64,000 bases of DNA from Candidatus Olsenella pullistercoris (GCA_019116525.1 DXBM01000039.1:1-64000), one strand, 5' to 3'. Positions 34,120 through 43,368 are shown, counted from the first letter of the stretch. Notes: generated from the letters alone by a model not told the origin. A program made the numbers and translations.

Positions 34120-35967
34120 ATGCAGAAAAAGACAACAGAGAAAAGCAAGGGGATCAGCGGCCGCGACGTGATCCGCACGCTCGGCAGGAGCGTGCGCGAG
34201 TTCAAGGGGGCCTCGATCGCAACGCCCATCATCGTCTCCGGCGAGGTGGTCATGGAGGTCGCGATTCCCTTCGTGACCGCGCAGCTCATCAACACCATCC
34301 AGGCGGGGGCCACGATCGGCGCCCTGCTGCCCTTCGCGGGCGCGCTCGTGCTCATGGCGCTCGCGTCACTGGCCTTTGGCATCGGCGCCGGCATCACGTG
34401 CAGCCAGGCCTCGTGCGGACTTGCCATGAACCTGCGCCACGACGTCTTTGCCGCCGTGCAGCGCTTCTCGTTCGCCAACATCGACCAGTTCTCGAGCTCG
34501 TCGCTCGTGACGCGTCTCACCACGGACATCACCAACGTGCAGCTCGCCTACATGATGGTCATCCGCACGGCCATCCGCTGCCCGTTCCTGCTGATCGCGG
34601 GCGTGGTCATGGCCTTCATCATGGCCGGCCCCATGGCGCTCATCTTCCTCGTCATCGTGCCGCTTCTGGGCTTTGGCCTCTACAAGGTCGTCGTCACCGT
34701 GCACCCGATCTTCCGCTCGGTCTTCCACAAGTACGACGCCCTCAACGAGTCCATCGAGGAGAACGTCACCGGCATGCGCGACGTCAAGAGCTACGTGCGC
34801 CAGGACTACGAGAAGGAGAAGTTCGGGCGCGCCGCCAAGGACGTCTGCGCCGACTTCACGCGCGCCGAGAAGATCCTCGCGCTCAACACGCCGATGATGA
34901 ACTTCGCGGTCTACGCCGTCTTTGTCTTCGTCATCCAGTTCGGCAGCTACCTCATCATCTCGAGCCGCGGCACCGTGATGAACGTCGGCCAGATGTCGGC
35001 GCTCACCACCTACAGCTTCATGATCCTCATGGCGCTCATGATGGTCTCGATGGTCTTTGCCATGATCACGATGGCGCAGGAGAGCGCGGAGCGCATCTGC
35101 GAGGTCCTCTCCACCGAGCCCACCATCAAGAACCCCGCCAGCCCCGTGACCGAGATGCGCGACGGCTCGATCGACTTTGACAACGTCACCTTCAAGTACT
35201 CCGAGAAGGCCGAGCACCGCGCCCTCGCAGAGATCGACCTGCACATAAAGAGCGGCGAGACGATCGGCATCATGGGCGGAACCGGATCTGCCAAGACCTC
35301 CCTGGTGAACCTCATCAGCCGCCTCTACGACGTGACCGAGGGCTCCGTGCGCGTGGGCGGCGTGGACGTGCGCGACTACGACCTTGAGTTCCTGCGCAAC
35401 AACGTTGCCGTGGTGCTGCAGAAGAACGTGCTCTTCTCGGGCTCCATCAAGGAGAACCTGCGCTGGGGCAACCCGGACGCCACCTACGACGAGCTCGTCG
35501 AGGTCTGCAAGCTCGCCCAGGCCGACGAGTTCATCCAGCAGCTCCCCAACAAGTACGACTACTACATCGAGCAGGGCGGCACCAACGTCTCGGGCGGCCA
35601 GAAGCAGCGCCTGTGCATCGCGCGAGCCCTGCTCAAGAGACCCAAGGTCCTCATCCTCGACGACTCGACCTCGGCCGTTGACACCAAGACCGACGCCCTC
35701 ATCCGCGAGGGCCTCAAGTCCTACCTGCCCGAGGCCACCAAGATCATCATCGCGCAGCGCGTGAGCTCGGTGCAGGACGCCGACCGCATCCTCGTGCTGG
35801 AGAACGGCCACGTGGCTGGCCTCGGCACGCACGACGAGCTCCTCAAGACCTGCGACTTCTACCGCGACACCTACCTTGCCCAGAACCGTGCCAGCGCGGA
35901 GGCCGAGAAGGACGGCGCCGCCACGGACGGCACGGCTGCGAAGGGAGGTGAGGCTAATGCCCGCTAG
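34120..35967 (+). CDS. Heterodimeric ABC exporter, degenerate subunit (pair 2)
   Basis: This 615-residue membrane-ATPase half-transporter has six helices in residues 20-330. Walker A reads GGTGSAKTS (about 386), with Ala in place of the usual Gly before Lys. The signature is VSGGQKQR, Walker B ends LDDSTS (about 513) without the catalytic Glu, and the switch His is Gln in IAQRVS. These features mark the low-activity subunit. It is very similar to the first subunit of pair 3 (41518), which shows the same changes. The tail is Ala/Glu/Asp/Gly rich. The ATG at 34120 follows GAAAGGAG. The substrate is unknown. Confidence 0.88.
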   Translation: MQKKTTEKSKGISGRDVIRTLGRSVREFKGASIATPIIVSGEVVMEVAIPFVTAQLINTIQAGATIGALLPFAGALVLMALASLAFGIGAGITCSQASCGLAMNLRHDVFAAVQRFSFANIDQFSSSSLVTRLTTDITNVQLAYMMVIRTAIRCPFLLIAGVVMAFIMAGPMALIFLVIVPLLGFGLYKVVVTVHPIFRSVFHKYDALNESIEENVTGMRDVKSYVRQDYEKEKFGRAAKDVCADFTRAEKILALNTPMMNFAVYAVFVFVIQFGSYLIISSRGTVMNVGQMSALTTYSFMILMALMMVSMVFAMITMAQESAERICEVLSTEPTIKNPASPVTEMRDGSIDFDNVTFKYSEKAEHRALAEIDLHIKSGETIGIMGGTGSAKTSLVNLISRLYDVTEGSVRVGGVDVRDYDLEFLRNNVAVVLQKNVLFSGSIKENLRWGNPDATYDELVEVCKLAQADEFIQQLPNKYDYYIEQGGTNVSGGQKQRLCIARALLKRPKVLILDDSTSAVDTKTDALIREGLKSYLPEATKIIIAQRVSSVQDADRILVLENGHVAGLGTHDELLKTCDFYRDTYLAQNRASAEAEKDGAATDGTAAKGGEANAR

Positions 35968-37984
35968 GAACAACTCCGCCGAGAACGTCCTCGTCAACGT
36001 GACCGGATCCAACCAGCCGACCGAGCCCGAGCGCCAGCCCGAGCGCCAGAACGTCGCCGGACGCCGCAGGCCCGAGGCGCCGCGGCGCGGGGGTCGCAGC
36101 CGCACGCTCGGGCGCCTCGTGAAGACGCTCTTCTCGTTCTACCCGCGCCTGCTTCCGCTCGTCATCTGCTGCATCGTGGTCTCTGCCGTGCTCTCGGCCC
36201 TGCCCGCCACCTTCATGCAGCGCGCGCTCGAGGTCGTGACCGCGCACTGGGAGACGGGCGACTGGGAGGCCGTCGCCGGACAGATCGGCGTGCTCGTGGC
36301 CTCGCTCATCGGCATCTACGCGGTGTCGCTCGTCCTCAACTTCACCTGGACGCGGGCGATGGCCGTCATCACGCAGGGCTCGCTCGAGAAGTTCCGCGAG
36401 CGCCTCTTCGGCCACATGCAGGACCTGCCGATCAGCTTCTTTGACCAGCACCAGCGCGGCGACATCATGAGCCACTACACCAACGACATCGACGCCCTGC
36501 GCCAGATGATCGGCCAGTCGCTGCCCAACATCACGCTCACCATCGTTACCCTCATCTCGGTCTTCTCGGTCATGATCTTCTACAGCGTCTGGATGGCCGC
36601 AGTGATCGTTGCCGGCGTGCTGTTCATGGCCTACATGACCAAGGTGCTGGGCTCCCGCTCCGCGCGCAACTTCGTGGCGCAGCAAAAGGAGATCGGCGTC
36701 GTGGAGGGCCACGTCGAGGAGGTCATGAACGGCCAGCGCGTGGTCAAGGTCTTCTGCCACGAGGACGCGGCGCAGGAGGACTTTGACGTGCTCAACCGCC
36801 GCCTGTTCGAGGCGTCGCGCTCCGCGAACATGTACACCAACACGCTCGGCCCCATCCTCATGAACCTCGGAAACCTGCTCTATGTCATCGTGGCGCTCGT
36901 GGGCGGCGTGTTCATCGAGCTCGGCGTGCCGAACCTCTCCATCTCCGGCCTGCCCTTCTCGATTGCCGTCACCGTGCCGTTCCTCAACATGACCAGGCAG
37001 TTCTCCGGGCAGATCGGCCAGATCTCGCAGCAGATCAACTCGGTGGTCATGGGCCTCGCCGGCGCCGAGCGCATCTTCGAGCTCATGGACGAGGAGCCCG
37101 AGCACGACGAGGGCTACGTTGAGCTCGTGGCCTGCACGATCGACCGCGACGGCACCGTGCGCGAGTGCGACCGCCGCTCCGGCGACTGGGCAGGCCAGTG
37201 GGCGTGGCGCCACCCGCACAAGGCGGACGGTACCGTCACCTACACGCCGCTCAAGGGCGACGTGCGCCTCTTTGACGTTGACTTTGCCTACCGCAAGGGC
37301 CACACGGTCCTGCACGACGTGAGCGTCTGGGCCAAGCCGGGCCAGAAGGTCGCCTTCGTCGGCGCCACCGGGGCGGGCAAGACCACGATCACCAACCTCA
37401 TCAACCGCTTCTACGACATCGAGGACGGCAAGATCCGCTACGACGGCATCAACATCAACAAGATCAAGAAGAGCGACCTGCGCCGCTCGCTCGGCGTCGT
37501 GCTGCAGGACGTGAACCTGTTCACCGGCACCGTCATGGACAACATCCGCTTCGGGCGCCTCGACGCCACCGACGACGAGTGCGTGGCTGCCGCGCGCCTC
37601 GTGGGCGCCGACGGCTTCATCAAGCGCCTGCCCGACGGCTATGACACGATGCTCACGGACAACGGCTCCAACCTCTCGCAGGGCCAGCGCCAGCTGCTCT
37701 CCATCGCCCGCTGCGCCGTTGCCGACCCGCCCGTGATGATCCTCGACGAGGCCACGAGCTCCATCGACACGCACACCGAGGCGATCGTGCAGCGCGGCAT
37801 GGACGCGCTCATGACCGGGCGCACCACGTTCGTGATCGCGCACCGTCTGTCCACGGTCCAGAACTCCGACGCGATCATCGTGCTCGACCACGGCCGCATC
37901 ATCGAGCGCGGCACGCACGACGAGCTCATCGCCAAGAAGGGCACGTACTACCAGCTGTACACGGGAGCCTTCGAGCTCGAGTAG
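35957..37984 (+). CDS. Heterodimeric ABC exporter, catalytic subunit (pair 2)
   Basis: This 675-residue catalytic partner has a Pro/Arg-rich cytoplasmic N-terminal extension (about 1-50), six membrane helices and an ATPase domain. Walker A is GATGAGKTT (about 469), the signature LSQGQRQ, Walker B LDEATS (about 595) with Glu, and the switch His in AHRLST. A roughly 50-residue insert (about 388-435) between membrane and ATPase domains carries ACTIDRDGTVREC, WAWRHPH and DGTVTYTPL; the same insert is in pair 3. The ATG at 35957 overlaps the end of the first subunit gene and has GGGAGGTG before it. Confidence 0.9.
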   Translation: MPARNNSAENVLVNVTGSNQPTEPERQPERQNVAGRRRPEAPRRGGRSRTLGRLVKTLFSFYPRLLPLVICCIVVSAVLSALPATFMQRALEVVTAHWETGDWEAVAGQIGVLVASLIGIYAVSLVLNFTWTRAMAVITQGSLEKFRERLFGHMQDLPISFFDQHQRGDIMSHYTNDIDALRQMIGQSLPNITLTIVTLISVFSVMIFYSVWMAAVIVAGVLFMAYMTKVLGSRSARNFVAQQKEIGVVEGHVEEVMNGQRVVKVFCHEDAAQEDFDVLNRRLFEASRSANMYTNTLGPILMNLGNLLYVIVALVGGVFIELGVPNLSISGLPFSIAVTVPFLNMTRQFSGQIGQISQQINSVVMGLAGAERIFELMDEEPEHDEGYVELVACTIDRDGTVRECDRRSGDWAGQWAWRHPHKADGTVTYTPLKGDVRLFDVDFAYRKGHTVLHDVSVWAKPGQKVAFVGATGAGKTTITNLINRFYDIEDGKIRYDGININKIKKSDLRRSLGVVLQDVNLFTGTVMDNIRFGRLDATDDECVAAARLVGADGFIKRLPDGYDTMLTDNGSNLSQGQRQLLSIARCAVADPPVMILDEATSSIDTHTEAIVQRGMDALMTGRTTFVIAHRLSTVQNSDAIIVLDHGRIIERGTHDELIAKKGTYYQLYTGAFELE

Positions 37985-38005
37985 CGAGAAGGACCGTGCG
38001 TGGGG

Positions 38006-38046
38006 ACGCTCCCGAGGTTCCTCCGGGACCTCGGGAGCGTCGCTTT
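38006..38046 (+). terminator. Rho-independent-like terminator after exporter pair 2
   Basis: ACGCTCCCGAGG and CCTCGGGAGCGT form a 12-base perfect stem with an 11-base loop, followed by CGCTTT, 22 bases after the stop codon. Confidence 0.65.
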
Positions 38047-38124
38047 GTCGCGCGCGCGAAAGGTTGACGTTCTTGTCGCCGCGAGGGCACGTCCCTCGGG
38101 ACGTCTTCCGGGCCCCGCTCTTTT

Positions 38125-38262
38125 CTGATATCCGGAAATCAGAACCGCAGGTGAACGGATGGTCCCTTTAAAACCGCAGCTCAGAGGGCCGATTTTTCTG
38201 CCCGATTCTCTTCTGACATCCGGAAATCAGAAGGAGGGGCGTCTGATATCCGGATGTCAGAC
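38125..38262. repeat. Intergenic element K (CTGATATCCGGAAATCAG palindromes)
   Basis: Three near-identical 18-base palindromes lie at 38125, 38213 and 38243 (the last two 30 bases apart). The 70 bases between the first two contain AGAACCGCAGGT (38141-38152) and AAAACCGCAGCT (38170-38181), the core also seen in elements A, B and C. With the terminator at 38006 and the promoter at 38312 this accounts for the whole 37985-38367 gap. Confidence 0.65.
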
Positions 38263-38311
38263 GGGAAGGGCGAGCGAGAAGGGCCGTGTGCGGTGCGGCA
38301 CAAGATAGCGG

Positions 38312-38340
38312 TTGATGTCTCCTGTGACGTAAGATAGCAT
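38312..38340 (+). promoter_or_regulatory. Promoter of the RelB-ABC fusion gene
   Basis: TTGATG (38312-38317), a 17-base spacer and TAGCAT (38335-38340). An 8-base direct repeat AAGATAGC lies at 38302 and 38331. Confidence 0.5.
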
Positions 38341-38355
38341 AAAGACAATGTCTTT
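38341..38355 (+). promoter_or_regulatory. Operator-like palindrome AAAGAC-AAT-GTCTTT
   Basis: A 15-base perfect palindrome covers the predicted transcription start and abuts the AAGGAGG ribosome site of a gene whose product begins with a RelB/DinJ ribbon-helix-helix-like domain. This is the arrangement expected for antitoxin autoregulation. Confidence 0.55.
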
Positions 38356-38367
38356 AAGGAGGCGGCC

Positions 38368-39258
38368 ATGTCTGGGACCACGCTCGTCAACTTCCGGCTC
38401 GACCAAGAGACCAAGCGCTCCATGGAGGGCGTCTGCCACGACCTGGGCATGAGCATGACCACCGCGTTCACGCTCTTCGCCAAGAAGGTGGACCGCGAGC
38501 GGCGCATCCCGTTCGACGTCTCGCTCGACGGCACCCCCTCGCCCTCCGTCGCGCAGCCGGTGACCATCGCCACAAACCATGCCGATCCCGCGGTCATCGT
38601 CGAGGACGTCGTGCGCGTCTTTGGCGAGGGAGCAACGGAGCGGCGGGCGCTCGACGGTGCCTCGCTCACCGTGCGTCGGGGCGAGTTCGTTGCCATCATG
38701 GGCCCCTCGGGATCGGGCAAGTCTACGCTTCTGCACATTCTCGGCGGGGTGGACTCCGCAACCTCGGGACGTGTGGTCGTGGACGGCATGGACCTCTCGA
38801 CGCTCGGCTCCAACGCCCTTGCGCTCTACCGCCGGCACACCGTCGGCCTCGTCTACCAGTTCCACAACCTCGTCCCGTTCCTCTCCGCGCGCGACAACAT
38901 CGAGCTCCCCGTGCGCTTCGACGGCTCTCGCCCGGATCCCGCGACGATCACGGAGCTCCTGGAGCTTCTCGACATCGCAGACTGCGAGAAGAGCATGCCC
39001 TCCGAGCTCTCCGGCGGGCAGCAGCAGCGCGTGGCGATCGCACGGGCCCTCGTCTCGCGCCCGGCCGTCATCCTTGCCGACGAACCCACGGGAAGCCTCG
39101 ACCGCGCGAACGGCGAGAAGGTCGTCGAGCTCCTTCGCAGGGCGCGGGAGCGCTTTGGCACCACCGTCGTCCTTGTCACCCATGACGAGGGCGTGGCAGC
39201 CGCGGCCGACCGCGTCGTGCGCATCTCTGACGGCCGCGTCGTCTGCGGGGAGGAGTAG
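38368..39258 (+). CDS. ABC ATPase with N-terminal RelB/DinJ antitoxin-like domain
   Basis: A 296-residue fusion. Residues 1-52 (VNFRLDQETK, then LGMSMTTAFTLFAKKV and RRIPFDV) match the N-terminal ribbon-helix-helix of RelB/DinJ antitoxins, including the conserved IPF. Residues 70-296 are a LolD/MacB-type ABC ATPase with Walker A GPSGSGKST (about 112), Q-loop YQFHNLVP, signature LSGGQQQR (about 215), Walker B LADEPTGSLD and VTHD. ABC ATPases of this class work with FtsX-like permeases, and such a permease follows two bases after the stop. The antitoxin part has no toxin gene beside it. The palindrome upstream suggests that the ATPase controls its own operon. The ATG at 38368 has AAGGAGG. Confidence 0.85.
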   Translation: MSGTTLVNFRLDQETKRSMEGVCHDLGMSMTTAFTLFAKKVDRERRIPFDVSLDGTPSPSVAQPVTIATNHADPAVIVEDVVRVFGEGATERRALDGASLTVRRGEFVAIMGPSGSGKSTLLHILGGVDSATSGRVVVDGMDLSTLGSNALALYRRHTVGLVYQFHNLVPFLSARDNIELPVRFDGSRPDPATITELLELLDIADCEKSMPSELSGGQQQRVAIARALVSRPAVILADEPTGSLDRANGEKVVELLRRARERFGTTVVLVTHDEGVAAAADRVVRISDGRVVCGEE

Positions 39259-39260
39259 CC

Positions 39261-40760
39261 ATGCTGCGCAGCTACCTTGCGAGCTACGTCCGCCACAACC
39301 GGGGCTCCGTCACCTCGCTCGCCGTGATCTCCTTCGTCGCGTCCGCACTGCTCGGACTCGTGATCGGCGTCTCTCAGATGGTCGTGGACGACTACCTCGC
39401 GCGCATGGACTACCTCGGTGAGGTCCCGAACATCACCGGTTCGACCGTCGCCTTTGGCGCGGTGACTGCGATAAGCGCGGCCTCGCTCGTGCTCATGCTC
39501 AAGAGCGCCTTTGGCGTCTCGATGAGCATGCGCATTCGGCAACTGGGTATCCTCAAGTCAATCGGCGCGAGTGACGCGCAGGTCAGGCACCTGCTGCTCG
39601 CGGAGGGCTGCTCGCTCTCGCTGCCGGCGGCGTGCCTGGGGGTCCTCGTGGGCATGGGGCTCTCGCTCGCGCTCGTCGCGGCGATCATTGCCCTGACGGC
39701 CGAGAGCCGCGCCTACGAGCCCGTCATCGGCCTCTCCCCCTCCGCCGTGCTCACCGGGCTCCTCGTGGCCACCGCAACGATTGCTGCCTCGGCGCTCCTG
39801 CCCGCGCGCAGGCTCGGACGGATCAGCGTGCTCAAGGCCATCTTCGAGGGCGACGACGAGCTCTCGACCGGGCGGCGGCCCGGCCCGCTCTTCCGTGCGC
39901 TCACCAGACGACTGGGGGTTGAGGCGTCGCTCGCCGCCCAGTCCCTCCGAGCCCGCAGGCGCACCATGCGCGCCGCCAACGCGTCGATCGCGCTCGCCGT
40001 GCTCGCCTTTGTGACGCTCATGAACGTCGAGACGCTCTCGCGCCTCTCGACACAGGTCACCTACTTCGAGCGCTATGACGGCGTCTGGGACGTGCGCGTG
40101 AGCGTTACGGACGGGGCGACCGCGGGCGCGGACGAGACGCTGCTCGAGGAGCTGCGCGCCATGGACGGCGTTGCGTCGGTCACGCTGGGAGACGAGTACA
40201 AGGCCGAGAGCGGCGACCTCTTCTACAACGTCCTCGTGGACTCGCCAGCGGCGGAGGCCGAGGTGACGCAGGCCCTTGAGACCAAGTTCGCGGGCGACAA
40301 GAGCGTCGAGGTGCTGAGCCTTTCCGCGGAGGCGGAGCGCGACGCGAGCGCGCGGGCGGGGCTTCGGCTCTTCGTTGACGTCTTTGCCGCGGTCCTTGCC
40401 TGCATCGGCGTCTCGGACGTGTTCGCGAGCGTGCTCGGCCGGATCCCCGAGCGCCGGCGCGAGGTGTCGCAGCTGCTCGCCGCCGGCATCACCCGCAAGC
40501 AGGTAAGGGGGATGCTCGCCTCCGAGGCCACGCTCATCGTGGCCCGCCCGCTCGCGTGGGCGGCCGTGCTGAACGCTGTCCTCACCGTGCTCGCAGTGGA
40601 GGCGAGCCCCGTCACGTGGGAGGCGTTTCTCGCCAACATGCCCCTTGCGCACATAGCGACGTTCGTCCTGGCCTGCTGGCTGCTCGTCCTGCTCGCCTAC
40701 CGACTGGGCGAGCGGAAGATCCTGCGCGACAACGGCGCACTCGCAGTGGATCTGGCATAG
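39261..40760 (+). CDS. FtsX-like ABC permease
   Basis: This 499-residue membrane protein is the partner of the upstream RelB-ABC ATPase. It has about eight hydrophobic helices arranged as two FtsX-type halves (about 17-200 and 220-495), each with an extracytoplasmic part. The two halves are separated by the RRxGxxAxLxAQSLRARRRTM-type region (MRAANASIA follows), which is characteristic of MacB/LolC/BceB-like permeases. These systems move peptides, lipids or antibiotics at the membrane or transmit signals. The ATG at 39261 follows GGAGGAG and overlaps nothing. No two-component genes are adjacent, so the system may be self-regulated. Confidence 0.85.
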   Translation: MLRSYLASYVRHNRGSVTSLAVISFVASALLGLVIGVSQMVVDDYLARMDYLGEVPNITGSTVAFGAVTAISAASLVLMLKSAFGVSMSMRIRQLGILKSIGASDAQVRHLLLAEGCSLSLPAACLGVLVGMGLSLALVAAIIALTAESRAYEPVIGLSPSAVLTGLLVATATIAASALLPARRLGRISVLKAIFEGDDELSTGRRPGPLFRALTRRLGVEASLAAQSLRARRRTMRAANASIALAVLAFVTLMNVETLSRLSTQVTYFERYDGVWDVRVSVTDGATAGADETLLEELRAMDGVASVTLGDEYKAESGDLFYNVLVDSPAAEAEVTQALETKFAGDKSVEVLSLSAEAERDASARAGLRLFVDVFAAVLACIGVSDVFASVLGRIPERRREVSQLLAAGITRKQVRGMLASEATLIVARPLAWAAVLNAVLTVLAVEASPVTWEAFLANMPLAHIATFVLACWLLVLLAYRLGERKILRDNGALAVDLA

Positions 40761-40812
40761 GGCCCTTCTCCGGAGCGACGACGGCACGCTTCCAGCGGTC
40801 GCGCCCCTCCCT

Positions 40813-40961
40813 CCGGTTATGTACACCCCTTCTTCGGATGCATGAGCCCCCACGGCGTCGGCGGTGCACCCTCCGCAGGAAAACCGCAGGTCACAAGGCC
40901 AGTGCGGCCAGCATCAAAAATGCGATTGCAAACGCGCGCAGATGAGGGTGTACATAACCGG
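40813..40961. repeat. Intergenic element B (GTTATGTACACCC arms)
   Basis: CCGGTTATGTACACCCCT (40813-40830) and AGGGTGTACATAACCGG (40945-40961) are near-perfect inverted arms, the same as in element A. The interior holds AAAACCGCAGGT (40880-40891) and a CATCAAAAATG that also appears in element C. The rest of the 40761-41065 gap is the MarR promoter. Confidence 0.65.
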
Positions 40962-40993
40962 ACGGAGAGGCGCACAGCCGTGAGCACGAATTT

Positions 40994-41009
40994 GCTAGGT
41001 ACCTTGACA
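40994..41009 (+). promoter_or_regulatory. MarR operator candidate overlapping a -35 box
   Basis: GCTAGGTACCTTGA (40994-41007) has the perfect core AGGTACCT and overlaps TTGACA (41004-41009), a consensus -35. The same palindrome lies before exporter pair 2. A well-placed -10 is not obvious. Binding would block transcription of the MarR-exporter operon. Confidence 0.5.
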
Positions 41010-41065
41010 TCCGGCCTGCGGGCGCTCAGAGTTTATGTGGGCCCGCGTCGAGAAGGGAGCAGGAC

Positions 41066-41521
41066 ATGTGCGAGAAGGGCGATGCGCCCAGCATCGAGAC
41101 CCGCATCATGCGCAGCTTTGGCTACTTTGGCTACTACCTCCACCAGCACTGGGGAGGGCGCAACGGCAAGCAGCACATCCTCGTGGAGCTGCTCGCCCAT
41201 GGCAATCAGATGACCCAGCGAGACCTCCAGGAGGCGTCGTGCATCACGTCGGCCTCGCTCTCTGAGGTCATCGCCAAGCTTGAGGCAGAGGGGCTTCTCG
41301 CGCGAGAGCGCTCCGAGACCGACCGTCGACAGCTCACGGTGACGCTCACGCCCGAGGGCGAGCGCAGGGCGCACGAGGTCGTTCGCACGCGAGCCGAGTT
41401 CGACGCGCGCGCGTTCTCGTGCCTGAGCGACGCCGAGCGCAACGAGCTCTTGGGCCTGCTCGACAGGCTCGCCGAGCACTGGGCCCAGATAGAGCGAGAC
41501 AAGAAGGGGGATGAGCGATGA
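41066..41521 (+). CDS. MarR-family transcriptional regulator
   Basis: This 151-residue winged-helix regulator shows the MarR pattern: a helical dimerisation start (FGYFGYYLH), a helix-turn-helix with MTQRDLQEASCITSASLSE, and the wing EAEGLLARERSETDRRQLTVTLTPEG. MarR proteins usually repress drug-export operons and are released by small ligands. The ATG at 41066 follows GGGAGCAGGA. It overlaps the first ABC subunit as ATGA, and its likely operator is the AGGTACCT palindrome 60 bases upstream. Confidence 0.9.
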   Translation: MCEKGDAPSIETRIMRSFGYFGYYLHQHWGGRNGKQHILVELLAHGNQMTQRDLQEASCITSASLSEVIAKLEAEGLLARERSETDRRQLTVTLTPEGERRAHEVVRTRAEFDARAFSCLSDAERNELLGLLDRLAEHWAQIERDKKGDER

Positions 41522-43368
41522 GCCTGCTTCCGAAGAAGCCCAGCATTGACCAGGAGTTCGTCAAGACCGCCTCGCACGTCGGCTACGCGACGGTGGGGCG
41601 CAAGCTCGTGGGGAGCGTGCGCGAGTACCGGGCGGCGACCATCGCCACGCCGCTGCTCGTGCTCGGCGAGGTGGTCTTCGAGGTCATGATCCCGCTCTAC
41701 ACGGCCGACCTCATCGACGCCATCAAGGCAGGCGCCGACCTGCGCCAGATTGTCTCGACGGGCGCCCTTCTCGCCCTGATGGCGCTGGTCTCGCTCGGCT
41801 TTGGCGCCGCCGCGGGCCTCACCTGCGCGAAGGCCTCCACGGGCTTTGCCAAGAACCTCCGCAAGGACATGTTCTACAACATCCAGACCTTCTCGTTCGC
41901 CGTGATCGACCGCTTCTCGAGCTCGTCGCTCGTGACGCGCATCACCACCGACGTCATGAACGTGCAGATGGCCTACATGATGCTCATCCGCACGGCCATC
42001 CGCTCGCCGTTCATGCTCGTGCTCGCCTTTGCCGCCGCCTACAGCATGGCGGGCTGGCTCGCCCTCGTGTTCGTCGTCATCATCCCGGTGCTGGCCGTGG
42101 CGCTCTTTACCGTGATCCGCAAGGTCGTCCCGGTCTTCCGCCGCATCTTCCGCAAGTACGACGCCCTGAACGAGCGCGCCGAGGAGAACCTCGCCGGCAT
42201 CCGCGTGGTCAAGTCCTACGTCCGCGAGGACTACGAGAAGCGCAAGTACGACCGCGCCGCCACCGAGGTCCAGGACGACTTCACCTACGCCGAGCGCATC
42301 CTCGCCCTCAACGCGCCGATCATGAACTTCTGCGTCTACACCGTCATCGTCTTCGTCATCTACGCGGGCTCCTACGCCATCGTCTCCACGCGCGGCGAGC
42401 TGCTCGACGTGGGCCAGTTCTCGTCGCTGATCACCTACGGGTTCATGATGCTCATGCAGCTCATGATGCTCTCGATGATCTTTGCCCAGGTCGTCATGTC
42501 CGAGGAGAACGCGCGCCGCATCTACGAGGTCCTTGACGCCACCACGACGATCGAGCAGCCTGCCGACCCCGTCACCGAGGTCGCCGACGGGTCGGTCGAC
42601 TTTGACGGCGTGGGCTTCTCCTACAGCGGCGACAAGAACCGCGAGGCCCTGAGGGGAATCGACCTCCACATCAAGAGCGGCGAGGTCATCGGCGTGATCG
42701 GCTCGACCGGCTCGGCCAAGTCCTCCCTCGTCCAGCTCATCCCGCGCCTCTACGACGTCACGGAGGGCTCTGTCAGGGTCGGCGGGCGCGACGTGCGCGA
42801 CTACGACCTCGAGACCCTGCGCGACGCCGTTGCGATGGTGCTCCAGAAGAACGTGCTCTTCTCGGGGACCATCGCCGAGAACCTCAGGTGGGGCAACGAG
42901 CACGCCACAGACGAGGAGGTCCTCGAGGCGGCGCGCCTCGCGCAGGCCGACGAGTTCGTCCAGACCTTCCCCAAGAAGTACGACACCTACATCGAGCAGG
43001 GCGGCACCAACGTCTCGGGCGGCCAGAAGCAGCGCCTGTGCATCGCGCGGGCCCTGCTCAAGAAGCCGAAGATCCTCATCCTCGACGACTCCACGAGCGC
43101 GGTGGACACCAAGACCGACCGCCTCATCCGCGAGGGCTTCAGGAACTACCTGCCCGAGACCACCAAGATCATCATCGCGCAGCGCACCTCGAGCGTCGAG
43201 GACGCCGACCGCATCGTGGTCATGGACTCGGGCACCATCAACGACATCGGGACCCACGATGAGCTGCTGCGCAGGAACGCCATCTACCGCGAGGTCTACC
43301 TCTCGCAGAACAAGCAGAGCCACGACGAGCGCGAGCTCGGCGAGCTGGAGGTGAGCGCCGATGAGTAG
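41518..43368 (+). CDS. Heterodimeric ABC exporter, degenerate subunit (pair 3)
   Basis: This 616-residue half-transporter is closely related to the first subunit of pair 2. Six helices lie in residues 30-330. Walker A is GSTGSAKSS (about 395), again with Ala before Lys; the signature is VSGGQKQR; Walker B reads LDDSTS (about 522); and the switch residue is Gln in IAQRTS. It should bind but hardly hydrolyse ATP. The ATG overlaps the MarR stop. The next gene starts inside its last codons, so the trio is one operon. Confidence 0.88.
   Translation: MSLLPKKPSIDQEFVKTASHVGYATVGRKLVGSVREYRAATIATPLLVLGEVVFEVMIPLYTADLIDAIKAGADLRQIVSTGALLALMALVSLGFGAAAGLTCAKASTGFAKNLRKDMFYNIQTFSFAVIDRFSSSSLVTRITTDVMNVQMAYMMLIRTAIRSPFMLVLAFAAAYSMAGWLALVFVVIIPVLAVALFTVIRKVVPVFRRIFRKYDALNERAEENLAGIRVVKSYVREDYEKRKYDRAATEVQDDFTYAERILALNAPIMNFCVYTVIVFVIYAGSYAIVSTRGELLDVGQFSSLITYGFMMLMQLMMLSMIFAQVVMSEENARRIYEVLDATTTIEQPADPVTEVADGSVDFDGVGFSYSGDKNREALRGIDLHIKSGEVIGVIGSTGSAKSSLVQLIPRLYDVTEGSVRVGGRDVRDYDLETLRDAVAMVLQKNVLFSGTIAENLRWGNEHATDEEVLEAARLAQADEFVQTFPKKYDTYIEQGGTNVSGGQKQRLCIARALLKKPKILILDDSTSAVDTKTDRLIREGFRNYLPETTKIIIAQRTSSVEDADRIVVMDSGTINDIGTHDELLRRNAIYREVYLSQNKQSHDERELGELEVSADE

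Noticed and set aside
38368..38523. A free-standing RelB/DinJ antitoxin gene followed by a separate ABC gene
   Set aside because: There is no stop or frame change between the two parts, and no toxin gene is adjacent; the frame is continuous to 39258.
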